Shown here: positions 58,965 through 64,000 of the stretch, piece after piece
Layout of the letters: every line of letters starts with the position of its first letter
How positions within the stretch are numbered: position 1 is the first letter of the stretch
Source: JAWLHU01 sp049324875
GTDB lineage: Bacteria; Bacillota; Sulfobacillia; Symbiobacteriales; Symbiobacteriaceae
Length of the DNA stretch: 64,000 nucleotides
Direction: 5' to 3'
NCBI GenBank assembly: GCA_049324875.1
Contig: JBMONC010000050.1
Span: forward strand, 1 to 64,000
Position numbers and translations under genes: made by a program
The notes under the pieces: model-generated
Databases searched by the model: none
What the model was told of the DNA's origin: nothing
The model's input: the letters and a program-made list of their open reading frames with translations, nothing else

Positions 58965-59849
58965 GTGGAGCCCTTGTTCACCTTCGGGGACCTGGTGCTC
59001 GATGTGGTGGCGACGGTGGAGGGCGGGCTGGACCGGGATACCGACACCCCCGGCGAGGTCCGCTCGGCCCCGGGCGGCTCGGCGGCCAACTTCGCCGTCT
59101 GGACCGCCCGGCTGGGCGACCCGGTCCGGTTCGCCGGCCGGGTGGGCGACGACCTGCTGGGCCGGGCGCTGGCGGATGACATGCGGCGGGAGGGGGTCGA
59201 GGCCCATATCGCCCTCGACCCGGTCCACCCCACCGCCGTGCTGGTCCTCTTCAGCGACGGGAGCCAGCGGCACATGATGGTCCCCCGGGGGGCCAACCAC
59301 CACCTGGATGCGGAGGACCTCCCGGCGGAGCTGATCCGCTCGGCGGGCTGGCTCCACGTGACCGGCTACTCCTTCTTCTGGGAGGGGCCCCGGCGGGCGG
59401 CGGCAAAGGCGATGGCCATCGCCCGGGAGGCGGGGGTGCCGATCTCGCTGGACCCGGCCTCGGCCGGCTTCATCCGCCGGTATGGGCTGCCGCACCTCGA
59501 CCGGCTGAAGCTGCTGCTCCCCAACCGGGAGGAGGCGGTCGCCATGACCGGTCTGAGCGACCTGTCGGCGGCGGCGCTGCGGCTGGGGGAGCAGGCGGAG
59601 CTGGTGGCGGTGAAGCTGGGGCCGGAGGGGGCGCTGCTGGCCCTCGGCGGGAAGCTGATCCCGGTGGCGCCCGCCCGGCCGGACGGCCCGGTGGTGGACG
59701 CCACCGGCGCCGGGGACGCCTGGGGCGCCGCCTTCATCCACGGCCTGCGGACCGGCCTGGAGCCGGTGGAGGCGGCCCGCCGGGCCAACCGGCTGGGCGC
59801 CAGGCTGGTCACACGGATCGGGGCCCGCCCCCTGGTCCCGCTCGATTAG
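58965..59849 (+). CDS. PfkB-family sugar kinase
   Basis: A ribokinase-fold kinase of 294 residues. It has the N-terminal substrate motif GGSAANFAVWTARLG and the C-terminal anion-hole and catalytic motif VDATGAGDAWGAAF. It may phosphorylate ribose, fructose, 2-keto-3-deoxygluconate or a nucleoside; the sugar cannot be deduced. The GTG start has AAGGAGG 7 nt upstream, just after the fba terminator. Its stop codon lies within a 16-bp palindrome. Confidence 0.87.
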   Translation: MEPLFTFGDLVLDVVATVEGGLDRDTDTPGEVRSAPGGSAANFAVWTARLGDPVRFAGRVGDDLLGRALADDMRREGVEAHIALDPVHPTAVLVLFSDGSQRHMMVPRGANHHLDAEDLPAELIRSAGWLHVTGYSFFWEGPRRAAAKAMAIAREAGVPISLDPASAGFIRRYGLPHLDRLKLLLPNREEAVAMTGLSDLSAAALRLGEQAELVAVKLGPEGALLALGGKLIPVAPARPDGPVVDATGAGDAWGAAFIHGLRTGLEPVEAARRANRLGARLVTRIGARPLVPLD

Positions 59850-59878
59850 ACTCGAGTCTAAACTTGGACTCGAGTCTA
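59846..59878. promoter_or_regulatory. Twin palindromic operator-like sites upstream of metY
   Basis: TTAGACTCGAGTCTAA at 59846-59861 is a perfect 16-bp palindrome, and the core GACTCGAGTC recurs at 59867-59876. The two are spaced by two helical turns (about 18 bp centre to centre). No T-run follows, so a DNA-binding site for a dimeric regulator is more likely than a terminator. Confidence 0.55.
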
Positions 59879-59912
59879 CTCACGCGACAGCTATCAGACC
59901 TGAGTACAGTTG

Positions 59913-59942
59913 TGCGACAGGTCGGGCGGTCCGTGCTACAAT
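59913..59942 (+). promoter_or_regulatory. Putative promoter of metY
   Basis: TACAAT at 59937-59942 with TGCGAC at 59913-59918, 18 nt apart. GCGACAG occurs twice nearby (59884 and 59914). No SAM riboswitch or T-box is seen between it and the start codon. Confidence 0.45.
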
Positions 59943-59977
59943 CTCGGTATGCACAGGTCAGGGGAGGCCAATGATTC

Positions 59978-61264
59978 ATGGAGAGACGTTACGCCATCGA
60001 GACCCTGGCCGTTCACGGCGGGCAGGCGCCCGACCCGGTGACCGGCTCCCGGGCGGTGCCGATCTACCAGACCACTGCCTACGTCTTCGACTCCACCGAG
60101 CACGCCCGCAGGCTCTTCTCCCTGGAGGAGGCGGGCAACATCTACACCCGGATCGGCAACCCCACCACCGATGCCTTTGAGCAGCGGGTCGCCCAGATGG
60201 AGGGCGGGGTGGGGGCGGTCGCCTTCGCCTCGGGCCACGCCGCCATCGCGGCGGCCGTCCTGAACGTCTGCCAGGCCGGCGATGAGCTGGTCACCTCCTC
60301 GAGCCTCTACGGCGGCACCTACAACCTCTTCGCCACCACCCTGCCCAAGTACGGGATCACCGCCCGGTTTGTGGACCCCGCCGACCCGGAGTCCTTCCGC
60401 CGGGCGATCACCCCCCGGACCCGGGCGGTCTTCGGCGAGGTGATCGGCAACCCCCGGCTGGACGTCTTCGACATCGCCGCCGTGGCGGACATCGCCCACG
60501 AGCACGGGGTGCCGCTGATCGTCGACAACACCTTCGCCACCCCGGTCCTCTGCAGGCCCTTCGAGCACGGGGCCGACCTGGTGATCCACTCGGCCACCAA
60601 GTGGCTGGGGGGCCACGGGGCGGCCATGGGCGGGGTGGTGGTCGACTCGGGCCGCTTTGACTGGAACTCGCCCAAGTTCCCCGGCTTCACCGAGCCCGAC
60701 CCCTCCTACCACGGGGTCCGCTACGCCACCGACTTCGGACCGGCCGGCTTCATCACCAAGCTGCGGGTGCAGATGCTGCGGGACCTGGGAGCCTGCCAGG
60801 CGCCCTTCAACGCCTTCCTGCTCCTGCTGGGGCTGGAGACGCTCCCCCTGCGGATGCGGGCCCACAGCGAGAACGGGCTGGCGGTGGCCCGCTTCCTGGC
60901 GGAGCACCCGGCGGTCGCCTGGGTCCAGTACCCCGGCCTGGAGAGCCATCCCACCCACGAGCTGGCCCGGAGGTATCTCCCGGGGGGCTTCGGGGGCATG
61001 CTGGTCTTCGGGGTGAAGGGCGGGTTGGAGGCGGGCGCCCGCTTCATCGATGCGGTCCAGCTCTTCTCCCACCTGGCCAACGTGGGCGATGCCAAGTCGC
61101 TGGTGATCCATCCGGCCTCCACCACCCACAGCCAGCTGACCCCGGAGCAGCGGGTGGCGGCGGGGGTGGGCGACGACCTGATCCGGGTCTCGGTGGGCAT
61201 CGAGAACGCCGGCGACCTGATCGCCGACCTGGCCCAGGCGCTGGAGCAGGCCGCCCGGGCGTAA
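59978..61264 (+). CDS. metY: O-acetylhomoserine sulfhydrylase family enzyme
   Basis: PLP enzyme forming homocysteine from O-acetylhomoserine and sulfide. At 428 residues it has VPIYQTTAYVF, YTRIGNPTTDAFEQRVA, the PLP-stacking GGTYNLF, NTFATPVLCRPFEHGAD, the PLP lysine in HSATKWLGGHGAAMGG and the C-terminal SLVIHPASTTHSQLTPEQ. The length and the WNSPKFPGFTEPDPSYHG insert favour MetY over shorter cystathionine synthases. Confidence 0.92.
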   Translation: MERRYAIETLAVHGGQAPDPVTGSRAVPIYQTTAYVFDSTEHARRLFSLEEAGNIYTRIGNPTTDAFEQRVAQMEGGVGAVAFASGHAAIAAAVLNVCQAGDELVTSSSLYGGTYNLFATTLPKYGITARFVDPADPESFRRAITPRTRAVFGEVIGNPRLDVFDIAAVADIAHEHGVPLIVDNTFATPVLCRPFEHGADLVIHSATKWLGGHGAAMGGVVVDSGRFDWNSPKFPGFTEPDPSYHGVRYATDFGPAGFITKLRVQMLRDLGACQAPFNAFLLLLGLETLPLRMRAHSENGLAVARFLAEHPAVAWVQYPGLESHPTHELARRYLPGGFGGMLVFGVKGGLEAGARFIDAVQLFSHLANVGDAKSLVIHPASTTHSQLTPEQRVAAGVGDDLIRVSVGIENAGDLIADLAQALEQAARA

Positions 61265-61283
61265 CAGGAAGGCCGCGCCGGGC

Positions 61284-61302
61284 GTCTCAAAGGTATTGAG
61301 AC
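61284..61302 (+). other. Small hairpin between metY and the CoA-binding gene
   Basis: GTCTCAA at 61284-61290 and TTGAGAC at 61296-61302 are perfect 7-bp arms. No T-tract follows, so it may be a processing or regulatory structure. Confidence 0.4.
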
Positions 61303-61326
61303 CCGTCGTTATGGGAGTGGTATGTG

Positions 61327-61743
61327 ATGGCGCTGAACGATCCGAAGGTGATCCAGTGGGTGGTGGAGTCGCCGAGGACCCTGGCGGTGGTCGGCCTCTC
61401 CGACAAGCCCGACCGGCCCAGCCACCACGTGGCGGAGGAGATGCAGCAGCGCGGCTACAAGATCGTCCCGGTCACCCCCAAGGGCGAGACGATCCTGGGG
61501 GAGAAGGTCTACCGGTCGCTGGCGGAGATCCCCTTCCCGGTGGATGTGGTGGACGTCTTCCGGGCGCCCCCGTACGTGATGGAGGTCGTCCGGGACATGG
61601 CCCAGATGGCCTCCAAGCCGAAGGTGCTCTGGCTGCAGGAGGGGGTCATCAATGCGGAGGCGGTGGCTGCCGCCGAGGCGATGGGGATCGATGTGGTCCA
61701 GGACCGCTGCGTTTACAAGGAGATCGTGAGGGCGGGCAAGTAA
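61327..61743 (+). CDS. CoA-binding domain protein (YccU-like)
   Basis: A 138-residue single Rossmann-like CoA-binding domain, with LAVVGLSDKPDRPSHHVA, GYKIVPVTPKG and the later VLWLQEGVINAEA and DRCVYKEI, as in the succinyl-CoA-synthetase-like CoA-binding family. The Cys near the end is conserved in the group. Exact function unknown. GTG 61324 is an alternative start one codon upstream. Confidence 0.82.
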   Translation: MALNDPKVIQWVVESPRTLAVVGLSDKPDRPSHHVAEEMQQRGYKIVPVTPKGETILGEKVYRSLAEIPFPVDVVDVFRAPPYVMEVVRDMAQMASKPKVLWLQEGVINAEAVAAAEAMGIDVVQDRCVYKEIVRAGK

Positions 61744-61854
61744 TGCGCGATCGCCTCATCGCGACCCGCTATCGACGGCACCCTGCTGGATGAGGAGGCG
61801 GACATTCCGGCGCTGCAGGCGGCGGCGATCGCCGCCCATCTCCTGGCAGGCTGA
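61743..61854 (+). pseudogene. Possible remnant of a HAD-family hydrolase
   Basis: From ATG 61743 the sequence reads RDRLIAT, and after a +1 shift IDGTLLDEEADIPALQAAA, then a stop. Together they resemble the start of a Cof-type HAD phosphatase (LIATDIDGTLLD with the motif I Asp). Nothing further of the family follows. It would be a decayed 35-codon fragment; chance similarity is possible at this length. Confidence 0.35.
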
Positions 61855-61860
61855 AAGGGT

Positions 61861-61909
61861 CATGAAAGAACCCGCCGCAGGCCGTGATCCGGCTCTTGCG
61901 GCGGGTTCT
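61861..61909 (-). terminator. Terminator of the exonuclease gene
   Basis: AGAACCCGCCGCA at 61867-61879 and TGCGGCGGGTTCT at 61897-61909 are perfect 13-bp arms. On the minus strand the stem is followed by TTTC. It sits 11 nt after the exonuclease stop. Confidence 0.8.
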
Positions 61910-61920
61910 GCGCGCCCGTC

Positions 61921-62775
61921 TCAGGCGGTGGTCTGGGCCTGGAGCGAGCCCATCAGCGACCGGAAGCGGAGCTCTTCGAACTTGGCCCGCCCCTGCTCCC
62001 GGTTGAGCCGGAAGGCGCAGTCGGCGGGGTCGCAGAGCCCCGGCACCGCCCGCTCGATGGTGGCCAGCTGCTTGGAGAGCAGGGCGATCTCCCGCCCCTG
62101 CTCCAGCCGCTCCCGCAGCTTTCCCTTCTGGGTGTGGGCGTTCTCCAGCACGCCCTCCACCGTCTGGAACTCCTGCAGGAGCTTGACCGCCGTCTTCTCC
62201 CCGATCCCCCGGATGCCCGGGATGTTGTCGGAGGCGTCGCCCGCCAGCCCCTTCAGGTCGATCAGCTGGGTGGGCAGCAGCCCCCACTCGTGGGCGAAGC
62301 GGGGGACATCGTAGGTCTCGGGCTGGTTCAGCTTCTTCACATAGCGGACGGTGGTCCGGCTGGAGAGCAGCTGGAGGGCGTCCCGGTCGCCGGTCAGCAG
62401 GCTGACCTCGAGCCCCGCCTGCTCCGCCCGGGCCGCCATGGTGCCCAGGACATCATCCGCCTCGTAGCCGGGGGCGCCCAGCACCGGCACGCCCACCGCC
62501 TGCAGCACCTCCCGGAGCAGGTCGAACTGGGGGGCCAGCTCCGGCGGGCACTCGGGCCGGTTCCCCTTGTAGTCGGCGAAGAGGTGGGTGCGGCGGTTCT
62601 CCGCCACCGGCACGTCGACGCCCACGGCGATGTGGCTCGGCCGGATGGCCGCCGCCTCCCGCAGCAGCATCGCCATGAAGCCGTAGACGGCGTTGACCGG
62701 CCGTCCGGTCGGGTCGGTCATGGGCGGCAGGGCGAAGAAGGTCCGGAAGATGAGGCCGCCGTCGATCAAGAGCAT
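61921..62775 (-). CDS. Stand-alone 5'-3' exonuclease (FEN-like)
   Basis: A 284-residue nuclease related to the N-terminal domain of DNA polymerase I and to YpcP/ExoIX. It has LLIDGGLIFRTFFALPP, ADYKGNRP, the metal-site acids in GYEADDVLG and LLTGDRDALQL, and the helix-hairpin-helix DLKGLAGDASDNIPGIRGIGEKTA. It would remove RNA primers or flaps. No polymerase domain is attached. Confidence 0.9.
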   Translation of the reverse strand: MLLIDGGLIFRTFFALPPMTDPTGRPVNAVYGFMAMLLREAAAIRPSHIAVGVDVPVAENRRTHLFADYKGNRPECPPELAPQFDLLREVLQAVGVPVLGAPGYEADDVLGTMAARAEQAGLEVSLLTGDRDALQLLSSRTTVRYVKKLNQPETYDVPRFAHEWGLLPTQLIDLKGLAGDASDNIPGIRGIGEKTAVKLLQEFQTVEGVLENAHTQKGKLRERLEQGREIALLSKQLATIERAVPGLCDPADCAFRLNREQGRAKFEELRFRSLMGSLQAQTTA

Positions 62776-62856
62776 GGTGTCGATCGCGCATCAGGCCTTT
62801 CTGCGCAGAGTTCGCGGGGGGCCGGGGCAGACTAAGGCGGAGAGGGGGGATCGAAG

Positions 62857-63162
62857 ATGCTGTGGATCCTGCTCTTCGTGGCGGTGGGCGGCTTCGCCTG
62901 GTGGCTCTTCGCGCCCCGGCGGCTGCAGGTGATCGAGAACATCCCCGCCCTGGTGGACGAGGAGCTGCACGCCCACGACCTGGTGGAGACGGTGGAGGAT
63001 GAGGAGGAGGTCGAGCCGGCGGCCCGCAGGCTGGCCCGGAAGGCCGGCGATATCCCGCCCAAGGGGCACGGCGACTCGCTGACCTTCGACTGGCCCAGCG
63101 ACCCGCAGGAGCCCCACGCCCCCGGCGAGAGGCCCCACCAGGGCCCGCTCAACCCGCAGTAG
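62857..63162 (+). CDS. Small hypothetical membrane protein
   Basis: A 101-residue protein with an N-terminal helix (LWILLFVAVGGFAWWLF) and a hydrophilic tail with an acidic run (VETVEDEEEVEPAA). No family recognised. It starts after the divergent exonuclease gene. Confidence 0.55.
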   Translation: MLWILLFVAVGGFAWWLFAPRRLQVIENIPALVDEELHAHDLVETVEDEEEVEPAARRLARKAGDIPPKGHGDSLTFDWPSDPQEPHAPGERPHQGPLNPQ

Positions 63163-63304
63163 GCCCGCCCCGCCCATGGGCGCCATTGGTTTCGCTCTCG
63201 AAACCATCCATTCGGCCTGCAGGAGGGCACTTCCTGCCCTCTTGCGCCCAGCAGTTTCTTCCGCCAAGATGGAGAGGAAGTACGCAGAAGGAGTTGGCAT
63301 ATTC

Positions 63305-63598
63305 ATGGTCGAGCATATTGTCTGCTTCAAGCTGAAGCCCGAGGCGACCCCGGAGCAGGAGGCCCGGCTGATCGAGATGCTGAAGGCGCTGAAGCAGACA
63401 GTCCCGGGCATCGTGGACCTCTCCGCCGGCCGCACCTTCACCCCCGAGCGGGGCCACGGTTACACCGTCGGGCTGGTGGTCCGGTTCCGGGACAAGGAGG
63501 GCCCGGCCGCCTACGGCCCGCACCCGAACCACCTGCCGGTCAAGGAGTACGTGGCCCAGGTCTGCGAGTCGACCCTGGCGATCGACTACGAGTTCTAG
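63305..63598 (+). CDS. Dabb-domain protein
   Basis: A 97-residue dimeric alpha-beta barrel protein of the stress-response Dabb family: VEHIVCFKLKPEATPEQ at the N-terminus, PGIVDLSAGRTF in the middle and HLPVKEYVAQVCESTLAIDYEF at the end. The ATG at 63305 gives the family N-terminus; AAGGAG lies 11 nt upstream. Cellular role unclear for the whole family. Confidence 0.85.
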   Translation: MVEHIVCFKLKPEATPEQEARLIEMLKALKQTVPGIVDLSAGRTFTPERGHGYTVGLVVRFRDKEGPAAYGPHPNHLPVKEYVAQVCESTLAIDYEF

Positions 63599-63608
63599 GT
63601 TTTTCATC

Positions 63609-63917
63609 GCCACGGATTACACGGATTACACGGATGAAGACATACGATGGACAATGATGGGGTTCGTACCCTTTTCATCGGTGGTGCTGGTGCGAAGCAC
63701 CGCACCATGGTCGCATAGCACCATGGAGATACATGTGGCGCACGGTGCCAGCACCGGGGAAGAAGATGGGCAGCGCCACCATTGTCATATATGTGTCTTT
63801 ATAATCCGTGTAACCACAGTGGTGCGGTGCTGCGCACCAGCACCACTGATGATAAGGACACCACCCACATTTTTGTAATGTATTTGTTTTATCCGTGTAA
63901 TCCGTGTAATCCGTGGC
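63609..63917. repeat. Long-inverted-repeat element, copy 2
   Basis: Perfect 27-bp terminal inverted repeats, beginning GCCACGGATTACACGG at 63609 and ending with the complement at 63917. Internal hairpins of the GGTGCTGGTGCG/CGCACCAGCACC type occur near both ends, making the whole element a long imperfect palindrome. The right half, read in reverse, matches copy 1 (37052 on) almost base for base over about 140 bp. It lies 10 nt after the Dabb stop and 7 nt before a terminator. Confidence 0.85.
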
Positions 63918-63924
63918 AAACAAC

Positions 63925-63956
63925 AACCCCCTGAAGATCGCTCTTCAGGGGGTTTT
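63925..63956 (+). terminator. Bidirectional terminator beyond element copy 2
   Basis: AACCCCCTGAAG at 63925-63936 and CTTCAGGGGGTT at 63943-63954, closed by one more A-T pair, then TTTTA. The other strand carries TTGTTGTTT. It probably ends the Dabb transcript. Confidence 0.85.
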
Positions 63957-64000
63957 ATCGGGCCGCAGGACTTGCACGTGAGTTACCCGGCGATGCGGTC
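63957..64000. other. Window end, no feature seen
   Basis: Forty-four bases without a recognisable start, stop context or structure. Confidence 0.4.

Noticed and set aside
59846..59878. Terminator for the PfkB gene.
   Set aside because: The palindromes are self-complementary with no loop and no T-run follows; a protein-binding site is more likely.

Overview
The window looks like a chromosomal segment of a high-GC, probably thermophilic, spore-forming Firmicute of the Symbiobacterium type. This is an inference from several things seen together: very GC-rich third codon positions over most of the window, strong AGGAGG ribosome-binding sites with frequent GTG and TTG starts, sigma-A-like TTGACA/TAAAAT promoters, an FMN riboswitch, a T-box, a ykkC-type RNA, and a SpoVB-like flippase. 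The sequence is a draft scaffold with three 100-N gaps. Two of the gaps are flanked by the same 127-bp sequence on each side, so they are almost certainly artefacts of an unmerged overlap, and the genes across them (ribU, the start of ilvB) are intact.

Layout. (1) 0.6-20.5 kb, + strand: a surface-polysaccharide cluster with visibly lower GC. It holds sugar-nucleotide genes (manC, a ugd interrupted by an in-frame TAG, galU), seven glycosyltransferases, two methyltransferases, a large GT-C-like membrane protein, an ABC exporter pair (wzm/wzt) and a MurJ/Wzx-like flippase. It closes with a strong terminator. (2) 20.6-25.1 kb, - strand: an O-antigen-ligase/polymerase-like protein with a C-terminal repeat region, a GalE-like epimerase and a polyprenyl-phosphate sugar-phosphate transferase, probably one operon feeding the same surface glycan. 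(3) 25.3-30.0 kb, - strand: the riboflavin operon ribD-ribE-ribBA-ribU-ribH behind an FMN riboswitch. (4) 30.2-33.3 kb, + strand: a two-gene module, a HEPN-like protein and an 889-residue protein with a BolA-like N-terminus, a KGGVGR ParA-type ATPase and a second P-loop ATPase. It looks like an uncharacterised conflict or defence system. (5) 33.4-37.0 kb: a heterodimeric ABC exporter with one degenerate ATP site, followed by a long-inverted-repeat element. (6) 37.4-41.2 kb: an archaeal-looking SipW cassette (three secreted proteins, an ER-type signal peptidase, a DUF5305-like protein). (7) 41.2-47.3 kb: an MFS transporter, a SpoVB-like flippase, a MarR regulator, pheA, a receiver protein and an HD-GYP protein.

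(8) 47.4-57.4 kb: the branched-chain amino-acid operon ilvN-ilvC-leuA-ilvE-(DJ-1/PfpI)-ilvD-ilvB. Its promoter is followed by two RNA switches in series, a ykkC-family aptamer of the probable ppGpp class with its own terminator and then a leucine (CUC specifier) T-box with its own terminator. The operon would therefore be read only when both alarmone and uncharged tRNA-Leu signal starvation. Two of its intergenic regions carry copies of a roughly 200-bp GC-rich palindromic element, one next to a 69-bp tandem repeat. (9) 57.5-64.0 kb: PilZ protein, class II fructose-bisphosphate aldolase, PfkB kinase, metY, CoA-binding protein, a 5'-3' exonuclease, a small membrane protein, a Dabb protein, and a second copy of the long-inverted-repeat element lying between a stop codon and a terminator, as in region 5.

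Most long frames antisense to the GC-rich genes are composition artefacts and are left out.
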